In this document: positions 1-5,341 of the stretch, one piece after another | Layout of the letters: every line of letters begins with the position of its first letter | How positions within the stretch are numbered: position 1 is the first letter of the stretch | Assembly: GCA_023484185.1 (NCBI GenBank) | Contig: JAMDBC010000148.1 | Coordinates: 1 to 5,624 of the forward strand | Length of the DNA: 5,624 nucleotides | Direction: 5' to 3' | Source of the DNA: Chloroflexota bacterium | GTDB taxonomy: Bacteria > Chloroflexota > Anaerolineae > Anaerolineales > Villigracilaceae | Position numbers and translations under genes: made by a program | The notes under the pieces: model-generated | Database searches by the model: none | Seen by the model: only the letters and a program-made list of their open reading frames with translations | What the model was told of the DNA's origin: nothing

Positions 1-2
1 CC

Positions 3-107
3 GGCCGCCATCCATTCCTCGGGCAGACGACTTTATTGGAAATGGTTAAGATGGTTTATCTTCATAATCAAATCCATTACCGCGATTTGAGAAAAGTTTT
101 GAAGTGA
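3..107 (+). CDS. Possible C-terminal end of an unidentified protein (partial)
   Basis: The frame beginning at base 3 is open from the left edge to a TGA at 105-107 and would encode the last 34 residues of a protein whose start lies outside the window. The peptide has a plausible soluble-protein composition, mixing charged and hydrophobic residues (segments TLLEMVKMVYLHNQ and RDLRKVLK). A second frame, starting at base 1, is also open to a TGA at 88-90, but its product is a less protein-like, tryptophan- and isoleucine-rich tail. I do not recognise the family. The stop lies immediately before the palindromic repeat at 108-167, which fits a gene end followed by an intergenic element. With only 34 residues visible, chance openness cannot be excluded. 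Confidence 0.4.
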   Translation, partial: GRHPFLGQTTLLEMVKMVYLHNQIHYRDLRKVLK

Positions 108-167
108 ATTACAGACATACAAGGATGACCACAAATAATCTGTGTCCATCTGCGTTTATCTGTGGTT
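108..167. repeat. Inverted pair of 10-bp-phased repeat arrays, upstream of the aminotransferase gene
   Basis: On the plus strand three consecutive 10-bp units lie at 138-147 (ATCTGTGTCC), 148-157 (ATCTGCGTTT) and 158-167 (ATCTGTGGTT). On the minus strand, 108-137 reads as similar but more degenerate units (ATTTGTGGTC, ATCCTTGTAT and so on). The two halves can fold: ACCACAAATAA at 128-138 pairs with TTATCTGTGGT at 156-166 with one mismatch in 11, leaving a 17-nt loop. The right arm ends two bases before the purine-rich ribosome-binding region of the next gene (169-173). A related element lies at 3627-3716. No coding potential is seen. It may be a leader hairpin, a terminator for the gene on the left, or simply a dispersed non-autonomous repeat. 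Confidence 0.7.
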
Positions 168-178
168 GAAGGGTTTTT

Positions 179-1294
179 ATGCAGCTTCCCGATTTCAAGC
201 TCGAACGCTACTTTGCCAAATACGAATTCAACACCGAATATCTGCTCTGCAGTTCGGACTGTGAAGCCATGTCCATCGCGGACTTGTTGCCCTTTGAACC
301 CGGTGCTGCGGAAAAATTTCAACAGGTCTGGTTGGGCTACACTGAGTCACAGGGAAGTCCGACTCTGCGAAAAGAAATCTGCGGGCTTTACGAAACCATC
401 CAGCCGGAGCATGTTCTCGTTCACACAGGCGCAGGCGAGGCCATCTTTCTTTTTATGCACGCTATGCTCAAAGCGGGTGACCATGCCATTGTTCATTCGC
501 CGGGGTATCAATCGCTGGCGGAAGTGGCGCGCGGAATCGGTTGTGAGGTTAATTCGTGGTTGGCGCGCGAAGAAAATAATTGGGCGCTCGATCTGGATGA
601 GTTGCCAAAACTTCTGCGCAAAAATACAAAATTGATTGTCATCAACACGCCGCACAACCCGACCGGATACTTAATGCCCCGCGCGGACTTCGACGCGGTC
701 AATCGCTTCGCGCGCGAAAATAATCTGCTCCTGTTTTCCGACGAGGTTTACCGCGAATCGGAATACGATCCGGCGACGCGTTTGCCCGCCGCCTGTGATT
801 TGGGCGAACATGCTGTTTCGCTTGGCGTGACTTCCAAAACGTATGGTCTCGCCGGTCTGCGAATTGGCTGGATTGCCACGCGCAATAAAAATATTTATCA
901 ACGCATGGCCGCTTTGAAAGATTACACAACCATCTGCAACAGCGCGCCGAGCGAATTTTTGGCGGAAGTTGCCATGCGTCATCGCCTGAAACTCGCCGGA
1001 CGAAATCTTGATATTATCAAAAGCAATCTCACCGTGATTGACGGCCTCATGCAGCGTCACGCTGATTTATTTTCATGGGTGCGTCCGCGTGCCGGTTCGA
1101 TGGCTTTTCCGCGTTTGCTGAAAGGTGATATCGAAACTTTTTGTGATGAACTTGTCCACGAAGCCGGTGTTTTATTATTGCCGGGCACAACATATGACGA
1201 TACTGCCAATCACTTCCGTCTTGGCTTGGGACGCAAGAATCTACCAGAAGCTGTTGCTCGGCTGGAAGAGTTTTTGACTGCCATCGAAAAATGA
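179..1294 (+). CDS. Fold-type I PLP-dependent aminotransferase (class I/II), 371 aa
   Basis: This is predicted to be a cytoplasmic transaminase that moves an amino group between an amino acid and a 2-oxo acid through pyridoxal phosphate. The family's landmarks appear in order. GYTESQGSPTLR (53-64) is the substrate-loop region, TGAGEAIF (83-90) forms part of the phosphate pocket, and NTPHNPTG (156-163) carries the conserved Asn160. FSDEVY (186-191) carries Asp188 for the pyridine nitrogen, and SKTYGLAGLRIGW (219-231) carries Lys220 as the Schiff-base lysine. Arg347 in HFRLGLG is the likely carboxylate-binding arginine. The 371-residue length is usual for the class. The ATG at 179 is preceded by GAAGGG at about 168-173 with reasonable spacing. 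All catalytic residues are present, so the enzyme should be active. The substrate cannot be read from the sequence, because the family includes aspartate, aromatic and specialised biosynthetic enzymes. The next gene starts 112 bp downstream, so co-transcription is possible but unproven. Confidence 0.93.
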   Translation: MQLPDFKLERYFAKYEFNTEYLLCSSDCEAMSIADLLPFEPGAAEKFQQVWLGYTESQGSPTLRKEICGLYETIQPEHVLVHTGAGEAIFLFMHAMLKAGDHAIVHSPGYQSLAEVARGIGCEVNSWLAREENNWALDLDELPKLLRKNTKLIVINTPHNPTGYLMPRADFDAVNRFARENNLLLFSDEVYRESEYDPATRLPAACDLGEHAVSLGVTSKTYGLAGLRIGWIATRNKNIYQRMAALKDYTTICNSAPSEFLAEVAMRHRLKLAGRNLDIIKSNLTVIDGLMQRHADLFSWVRPRAGSMAFPRLLKGDIETFCDELVHEAGVLLLPGTTYDDTANHFRLGLGRKNLPEAVARLEEFLTAIEK

Positions 1295-1332
1295 TCCACA
1301 TAAACTTTGTGGGAGATCGAAAACAAAGATTT

Positions 1333-1380
1333 AGCGCCAAGCTGCAAAGGTTCATATATTTCTCTTCGCGACTTGGCGTT
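1333..1380. repeat. Long imperfect intergenic hairpin (17-nt arms)
   Basis: Bases 1333-1349 and 1364-1380 pair over all 17 positions with 13 Watson-Crick pairs, two G-U pairs and two mismatches. The loop is 14 nt (1350-1363). The core is CGCCAAG against CTTGGCG. It fills most of the 112-bp gap between the aminotransferase stop and the ubiA-like start and ends 17 nt before the ribosome-binding site. No U-tract follows the right arm, so it is not a textbook intrinsic terminator. It could moderate read-through or translation, or be a dispersed palindromic repeat. A weaker 5-bp stem (CCACA 1296-1300 with TGTGG 1308-1312) lies just after the aminotransferase stop. Confidence 0.65.
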
Positions 1381-1397
1381 GAGAATTGGTCTTGTCC

Positions 1398-1402
1398 AGG
1401 AG
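1398..1402 (+). promoter_or_regulatory. Ribosome-binding site that sets the start of the UbiA-like gene
   Basis: AGGAG at 1398-1402 lies four bases before the ATG at 1407. This favours 1407 over the in-frame TTG at 1386, which lies upstream of the Shine-Dalgarno sequence and would place it inside the coding region. The spacing is slightly short, but the match is the best in the gap. Confidence 0.7.
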
Positions 1403-1406
1403 AAAA

Positions 1407-2288
1407 ATGCAAAGATTGTTAACTGTTCTTCGACTTGCTCGACCGCTCTATCTGCTCCTTGCCGCACTGACCTATGTGCTCGGCGCGGGAATTGCGCGTT
1501 ACCTTGGCAATCCACAGCACCAATCTGTTTTTTGGTTCGGAATGCTGGCTATTCTCATGGCGCAATTGTCCATGAGTCTGCTGGTTGAAGTCTTTCGTCC
1601 ATTCAATGAGCCGATCGTCGCAGAAGAAACTCGCGCTGAGCGCAAAACCATCCAGGACGCGGCGCTGTACGTTTCTCTCGCCGCACTGACCATGGCGGGT
1701 GTGATCGCCTTTTTCTTTTTCCGCGATGGCAATCTCACGGGATCGTCCATCCTCTTTCTGGTCGTTTACCTATTTATCATCGTAATTTATTCCGTCCCGC
1801 CGCTCCGGTTGGTGACCAAAGGTTTCGGCGAATTTCTGCTAGCCATGCAGCTTGCTTATCTTGTGTCGTCCATTGGTTTTCTTTTGCAGGCTGGGAGTTA
1901 TCATCGTCTTGTAAGCATCATAACGATTCCGCTTTCCATGTTGGCATTTGCGGCCTTCATCGCGCTCGATTTTCCCGCTTATGCTGAAGATATAAAATAT
2001 GAGCGCGGCACTTTTCTCTCGCGTCTCGGCTGGGAACGCGCGGTGCCTCTGCATCATGCTTTGATCATTGCTGCATATTTTCTTTTTGCTGCCGCTCCGC
2101 TCCTCGGCTTTTCTCTCGGCCTGCTCTGGCCTGCTTTTCTCACGCTGCCATTCGCGCTCCTGCAAATCTATTCATTGTATAATATCGCGCTTGGCGCGAA
2201 GCCTGTTTGGAATCTCTTGATCGCGAATGCCATCGCTCTCTTCGGACTCACCGCCTACTTTTTGACTCTCACATTTTGGCTTCGCTAA
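1407..2288 (+). CDS. UbiA-superfamily membrane prenyltransferase-like protein, 293 aa
   Basis: This is a polytopic inner-membrane protein related to UbiA/MenA enzymes, which transfer a polyprenyl chain from its diphosphate to an aromatic or similar acceptor in quinone, heme or lipid synthesis. Hydrophobic segments fill nearly the whole length: about 14-30, 42-62, 86-105, 113-130, 143-162, 168-187, 214-234, 238-258 and 268-291. Family landmarks include RLARP near the N-terminus (9-13), YSVPPLRLVTKGFGE (128-142), and a second acidic region with Asp188, Glu194 and Asp195 followed by RGTFLSRLG (200-208). The first Asp-rich motif (NDxxDxxxD in active relatives) should lie around 59-70, but the sequence there is EVFRPFNEP, so the classical Mg-diphosphate ligands are largely missing. 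The length fits the family. The enzyme may be a divergent lineage with altered chemistry or a non-catalytic homologue. The acceptor cannot be deduced, and the neighbouring moeA gives no pathway clue. Confidence 0.78.
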   Translation: MQRLLTVLRLARPLYLLLAALTYVLGAGIARYLGNPQHQSVFWFGMLAILMAQLSMSLLVEVFRPFNEPIVAEETRAERKTIQDAALYVSLAALTMAGVIAFFFFRDGNLTGSSILFLVVYLFIIVIYSVPPLRLVTKGFGEFLLAMQLAYLVSSIGFLLQAGSYHRLVSIITIPLSMLAFAAFIALDFPAYAEDIKYERGTFLSRLGWERAVPLHHALIIAAYFLFAAAPLLGFSLGLLWPAFLTLPFALLQIYSLYNIALGAKPVWNLLIANAIALFGLTAYFLTLTFWLR

Positions 2289-2289
2289 A

Positions 2290-2325
2290 GACCAGTCAGA
2301 CCAGTTGGACTTTTTAGACTAAACC
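2290..2325. repeat. Four 9-bp-phased GAC units abutting the moeA start
   Basis: The gap between the UbiA-like stop and the moeA ATG is 38 bp. Almost all of it can be cut into four 9-bp units starting with GAC: GACCAGTCA (2290-2298), GACCAGTTG (2299-2307), GACTTTTTA (2308-2316) and GACTAAACC (2317-2325). The first two share seven of nine bases; the last two keep only the GAC start and partial similarity. No Shine-Dalgarno sequence is visible before moeA, so the block replaces the normal ribosome-binding region. Confidence 0.5.
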
Positions 2326-2326
2326 C

Positions 2327-3388
2327 ATGCCTGAATTTTTGACTCTTCTCCCGCCTGATGATGCTCGTGCACTTTTGCTCTCGCATCTCGCGGGACTTGA
2401 AGCGGACTCCGAGTTAATCGACTCTGCCCATGCCCTCGACCGCGTCACCGCTGAAGATGTCCTCGCCCCGCACCCGTTGCCTGAGTTCCCGCGTTCGACG
2501 GTGGACGGTTACGCTGTCCGTGCCCGCGATACGTTTGGCGCAGCTGACTCGTTGCCCGGCTATTTGACTCTCATCGGCGAAGTTCCGATGGGGGACACGC
2601 CTGAATTTAAAGTTCAACAAGGTCAATGCGCGTTGATCCACACTGGCGGCATGTTACCCGAAGGTGCGGACGCGGTGGTGATGTTGGAATATACACAAAT
2701 AACTGGTGACCCTCGCGAAGGTTCAAAAACCTTCGCGAGGGTGAACGAAGTTGAAATTATGCGCGCTGTAGCCGATGGCGAAAGCGTGATCAAGATTGGG
2801 GAGGATGTAAAAGCCGGTCAAACGGTCATCCGCCGCGGGTTCCGATTGCGACCGGCTGAGATTGGCGGGCTGATGGCGCTGGGGATCACCCATTTGCGCG
2901 TAGCCAGAAAACCGCGTGTGGGTCTGATCTCGTCCGGCGATGAAGTTGTCGCGCCGAATCAATCGCCACATCCCGGACAGGTTCGGGATGTCAACGCGTA
3001 CACACTGGCCGCGCTGATTACGAAATCGGGTGGGGAGGCAGTGCATTATGGCATCGTGTCTGACAATATGGCCGTGTTGAAAATGACCGCCGCACAGGCA
3101 CTGACCGAATGTGACGTAGTGATCATCAGCGCTGGTTCTTCTGCCAGCACGCGCGATATGACCGCCGAAGTGATCGGCTTGTTGGGCGCACCCGGCGTAT
3201 TGGTGCATGGAATTAACACGCGCCCCGGTAAGCCGACGATTTTGGGCGTGTGTAATAGCAAGGCTGTAATCGGGCTTCCGGGAAATCCAGTCAGCGCGCT
3301 CGTGAATGGATATTTATTTGTTGTGCCGGTGATCGAAAATTATTGGGCGCATTGCCGAAGCCACAGGCAACAGTTATCGCAAGGCTGA
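2327..3388 (+). CDS. moeA: Molybdopterin molybdenumtransferase MoeA, domains I-III, ending in a frameshift
   Basis: MoeA is a cytoplasmic enzyme that inserts molybdate into adenylylated molybdopterin in the last common step of molybdenum-cofactor synthesis. Visible motifs are STVDGYAVRA (57-66, conserved Asp60), HTGGMLPEGADAVV (105-118), ISSGDEV (201-207), SAGSSASTRD (268-277), RPGKP (299-303) and GLPGNPVSAL (316-325). They follow the family order: linker, hinge and MoaB-like catalytic domain. The SAGSSASTRD stretch departs from the more common SGGVSVGxxD form. The frame is normal through Glu337, then leaves the family sequence and stops at 3386-3388. The C-terminal domain continues in another frame from 3337. 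Restoring one base near 3336-3339 gives a 427-residue protein of ordinary length. Residues 128-139 are an extra loop encoded by a perfect hairpin. No Shine-Dalgarno sequence is evident at ATG 2327. The gene converges on modB, so molybdate uptake and use are neighbours. Confidence 0.93.
   Translation: MPEFLTLLPPDDARALLLSHLAGLEADSELIDSAHALDRVTAEDVLAPHPLPEFPRSTVDGYAVRARDTFGAADSLPGYLTLIGEVPMGDTPEFKVQQGQCALIHTGGMLPEGADAVVMLEYTQITGDPREGSKTFARVNEVEIMRAVADGESVIKIGEDVKAGQTVIRRGFRLRPAEIGGLMALGITHLRVARKPRVGLISSGDEVVAPNQSPHPGQVRDVNAYTLAALITKSGGEAVHYGIVSDNMAVLKMTAAQALTECDVVIISAGSSASTRDMTAEVIGLLGAPGVLVHGINTRPGKPTILGVCNSKAVIGLPGNPVSALVNGYLFVVPVIENYWAHCRSHRQQLSQG
2709..2742. repeat. Perfect 15-bp-stem hairpin inside moeA, probable in-frame insertion
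   Basis: ACCCTCGCGAAGGTT (2709-2723) is an exact reverse complement of AACCTTCGCGAGGGT (2728-2742), separated by the 4-nt loop CAAA. The 34-bp element encodes most of DPREGSKTFARV (MoeA residues 128-139). That segment lies between the conserved GADAVVMLEYT region and the EIMRAV...GEDVKAG region, where relatives normally have only a short turn. Each arm carries the palindrome TCGCGA. A perfect stem of this length is unlikely under ordinary protein-coding selection, so a small palindromic element inserted without breaking the frame is the best explanation. Confidence 0.8.
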
Positions 3389-3609
3389 CAGTTAATCTGC
3401 CATCTCAAGCGGGCCGCGAAGATTGGTGGCCGGTGAAATTGAAGGAGATTGGGAATCGGGAATCGGGAATCGGAAAATGGGAGGCCGGGCCGATATTTGG
3501 AAAAAGTAATTTGATCTTTACGCTCGCCGCCGCAGATGGCCTGCTTAGAATTCCGCCAGATGCAACGGGATTGAGCGCGGGGGAAGTGGTGGAAGTGATT
3601 TTGATTTAA
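3337..3609 (+). pseudogene. moeA: Displaced MoeA C-terminal domain (domain IV) in the shifted frame
   Basis: Beginning at the AAA codon at 3337, this frame reads KLLGALPKPQATVIARLTV and continues to a TAA at 3607-3609 with typical MoeA domain IV features. GREDWWPVKL is the usual REDxxxV strand, GPIFGKSN precedes the AADGLLRIP stretch, and GLSAGEVVEVILI is the classic C-terminal strand. It follows directly on Glu337 of the upstream frame if one base is restored. The first near-start codon in this frame is TTG 3343, which has no ribosome-binding site, and domain IV alone is not a known functional unit. It is therefore better read as the broken end of moeA than as a separate gene. Whether the break is biological or an assembly error is open. 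Confidence 0.85.
3451..3471 (+). repeat. Three exact tandem copies of GGGAATC inside moeA domain IV
   Basis: GGGAATC occurs at 3451-3457, 3458-3464 and 3465-3471, followed by the degenerate GGAAAAT. The 21-bp total is a multiple of three, so the present copy number preserves the domain IV frame. The encoded peptide, EIGNRESGIGKWE, sits in a loop between the WWPVKL strand and the GPIFGKS strand. Gain or loss of a single 7-bp copy would shift the frame. Confidence 0.85.
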
Positions 3610-3626
3610 AATGTTTTGAAAATTGA

Positions 3627-3716
3627 CAGGGGATAAACAGAGATAAATACAAATTTGGCTGATAATCAGGAAATTGTTCTTGAACAACCCTTGTTTATCT
3701 TCGTTCATCTCTGGTG
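3627..3716. repeat. Second inverted pair of 10-bp-phased repeat arrays, between convergent moeA and modB
   Basis: On the minus strand, 3654-3627 reads as units ATTTGTATTT, ATCTCTGTTT and ATCCCCTG. On the plus strand, 3697-3706 and 3707-3716 read ATCTTCGTTC and ATCTCTGGTG. Thus 3632-3647 is an inverted copy of 3694-3709 with 13 of 16 bases matching. Bases 3702-3715 match 153-166 of the upstream element at 12 of 14. The spacer holds a small palindrome, TTGTTC...GAACAA (3674-3679 and 3682-3687). The element occupies nearly all of the 95-bp gap between the convergent genes and extends into the 3' end of modB, supplying its stop codon. A bidirectional termination role is possible but lacks clear U-tracts. 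Confidence 0.65.
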
Positions 3717-4532
3717 AATTCCATGATTCTTTTCTAACCTTCTTGTTAGCAGCAAAAGAACCACCGATACTCCCACCAGCATCACCGACAACGCAATCGC
3801 CACGCCCAGGCTGCGTTCGAAGCCGAGATAGATCGCCAATGGCATGGTTTGTGTAACACCTTCCAAATTTCCAGCAAACAGGATTGTCGCGCCAAATTCG
3901 CCGAGGGCGCGCGTCCAGGTCAGGATGGCGCCGCCGATCAGGGCACGTCCGGCCAGCGGGAACATGATTTCGCTGAATACTTGCCATTGATTCGCGCCTT
4001 CCACATGCGCGGCTTCTTCCATTTGAATATCCACTTCGGCGAAGCCAATGCGCGCGGCGCGGATATATAGCGGCGCAGATACAAAGGTCTGCGCCATGAT
4101 TACAGCTGTTGTTGTGAATGGCAGGCTGATGCCAAGCAAGCTCAATGCCGAACCGAACATGCCTTGACGGCCAAACGCGATCAATAATGCGAGTCCCGCC
4201 ACGGAGGGCGGCAAAACGACCGGCAGGTCGATCAACAATTCAACAAAACTTTTGCCGAAGAATTTCCAACGCGCCAGCATGTAAGCCAGGGGTGTACCGA
4301 ACGCGATGGCGATGATGACGCTTATCAGGCTGGTTACCAGGCTGAGACGCAGGGCGGTCAGCGCACTTGGCGAAAAGGCGTAGGAGAAAAACTCTTGGTC
4401 AAATGAGCGCAAGATCAGCGCCAGCAAGGGCAGGCCGAGCAGGGCGATCAGAAATAAACTGGGGACGATGAAAATCCAGTCGCGGTGTCCGTTCGATGCA
4501 AGGCGACGAAAGAAACGGCGCAAGGAATTCAT
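3705..4532 (-). CDS. modB: Molybdate ABC transporter permease ModB, about 275 aa
   Basis: ModB forms the inner-membrane channel through which molybdate delivered by ModA enters, driven by the ModC ATPase. Hydrophobic spans occur in the usual pattern. LPPSVAGLALLIAF is the family signature after the second pair of helices. The cytoplasmic loop EAAHVEGANQW...FPLAGR is the EAA coupling motif that contacts the ATPase, and WTRALGEFGATILFAGN is strongly ModB-like. The chosen ATG at 4532 overlaps the modA stop in an ATGA junction, implying translational coupling. An in-frame ATG at 4553 would add seven residues but has no well-placed Shine-Dalgarno sequence either. The last codons and the TGA come from the repeat at 3627-3716. 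No modC follows: the next gene is moeA on the other strand. A CysT- or WtpB-type relative is possible, but the adjacent ModA supports molybdate or tungstate. Confidence 0.92.
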   Translation of the reverse strand: MNSLRRFFRRLASNGHRDWIFIVPSLFLIALLGLPLLALILRSFDQEFFSYAFSPSALTALRLSLVTSLISVIIAIAFGTPLAYMLARWKFFGKSFVELLIDLPVVLPPSVAGLALLIAFGRQGMFGSALSLLGISLPFTTTAVIMAQTFVSAPLYIRAARIGFAEVDIQMEEAAHVEGANQWQVFSEIMFPLAGRALIGGAILTWTRALGEFGATILFAGNLEGVTQTMPLAIYLGFERSLGVAIALSVMLVGVSVVLLLLTRRLEKNHGIHQR

Positions 4533-5341
4533 TGAGCTGGCGCGAAGCCCCATTTCTTGAGAATTGCCTGTCCTCCCAACGAAAGCACATCCGTGATAAA
4601 TTGCGTGGCCAGATTTGGATTAGGCGCTTGAGCCAGTGCGGCAATCGGATATTTTGCAATGACGTTGAAGTTTGCCGGAATCTCGATGATCTTCACTTCG
4701 GGTGTGGCGACAGTGTCTGAAACGTAGACGATGCCTGCATCCGCTTCACCTAATTGAACTTTCGCAACAACCTGCTTCACATCATTTTCGTTCGAGACGA
4801 CATTTGCCAAGACTCTGGTGCTGAAATCATTTCCAAAATCTGCATTTTTGCTCATGTTGTCTAGGATTTGGCGGGCATATTTCCCAGCCGGAACAACGTC
4901 AGCGGCTAGAACGAGTTTGAGTCCGGGTCTTGTTAGATCGTTCAATGTCTGCACGTTGGCCGGGTTGTTCGGAGGAAGAATTACCACAAGTTTATTGAAC
5001 AGAAAAATCTGCGGTACGTTTTGCTCGATCAATCCATCTTTTATGGCGTTGTCCATCTCGGTTTGATTGGCCGAGGCAAAGACGTCAGCAACGGCACCCT
5101 GTTCGAGTTGAGTCCGAAGCGTTTGCGATCCGGCAAAATTAAATTTAACAGTAACGCTTGGATGTGTCGATTCGAAGTTTTGTCCGATTTCTGTGAATGC
5201 ATCCGTCAAAGAAGCGGCGGCAAAAACTGTCAGGATTTGCGCTTGGGTAGCGTGAGCAGATACCTGTGACGATGTAGTTACAACGCTGCAGGCGGTCAAG
5301 AATATTATCGGAAGAAGGATGAAAGTGAAAAAGCGTTTCAC
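4529..5341 (-). CDS. modA: Molybdate-binding lipoprotein ModA, 270 aa
   Basis: ModA captures molybdate (or tungstate) outside the cytoplasmic membrane and passes it to ModB. From the GTG at 5341 the N-terminus is a short basic, hydrophobic signal ending in LTAC, with Cys18 as the predicted lipidated residue. A lipid anchor is expected where there is no enclosed periplasm. Family motifs follow in order: FAAASLTDAF (40-49), the FxFAGSQTLRTQLEQGAVADVFASA region, VVPAGKYARQIL, and VVAKVQLGEADAGIVYVSD, ending near KKWGFAPAQ. The start is fixed by GAGGA six bases upstream. The longer reading from 5392 adds a charged leader and would bury the signal peptide. The GTG overlaps the upstream TAG by one base, and the stop overlaps the modB ATG, so the three genes form one operon. 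Tungstate preference cannot be excluded from sequence. Confidence 0.95.
   Translation of the reverse strand: MKRFFTFILLPIIFLTACSVVTTSSQVSAHATQAQILTVFAAASLTDAFTEIGQNFESTHPSVTVKFNFAGSQTLRTQLEQGAVADVFASANQTEMDNAIKDGLIEQNVPQIFLFNKLVVILPPNNPANVQTLNDLTRPGLKLVLAADVVPAGKYARQILDNMSKNADFGNDFSTRVLANVVSNENDVKQVVAKVQLGEADAGIVYVSDTVATPEVKIIEIPANFNVIAKYPIAALAQAPNPNLATQFITDVLSLGGQAILKKWGFAPAQ

Noticed and set aside
138..167. CRISPR array
   Set aside because: Units are 10 bp, contiguous and without unique spacers, and no cas gene is nearby.
1386..1406. TTG start for the UbiA-like gene
   Set aside because: It lies upstream of the AGGAG Shine-Dalgarno sequence that serves ATG 1407, and the added residues MVLSRRK resemble no part of the family.
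2723..3208. Long minus-strand open frame opposite moeA
   Set aside because: It is an antisense shadow of a strongly conserved plus-strand gene. Its histidine- and arginine-rich product shows no recognisable motif.
3332..3345. Programmed -1 ribosomal frameshift joining the two moeA parts
   Set aside because: The site reads ATC GAA AAT TAT. It does not match the XXXYYYZ slippery heptamer, I saw no clear downstream pseudoknot or stimulatory stem, and MoeA is not known to use recoding. A missing base is simpler.
3343..3609. Independent 88-residue gene starting at TTG 3343
   Set aside because: It has no ribosome-binding site, starts inside the broken moeA, and its whole content is MoeA domain IV.
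3610..3704. Clear rho-independent terminator for moeA or modB
   Set aside because: Inverted repeats are present, but the best paired arms are A/T-rich, have mismatches, and are not followed by a U-tract in either direction.
3340..3987. 215-codon minus-strand open frame across the moeA end, the repeat and the modB end
   Set aside because: It runs out of frame through modB and through repeat sequence, and its composition is arginine/proline-rich. The modB frame explains the region.
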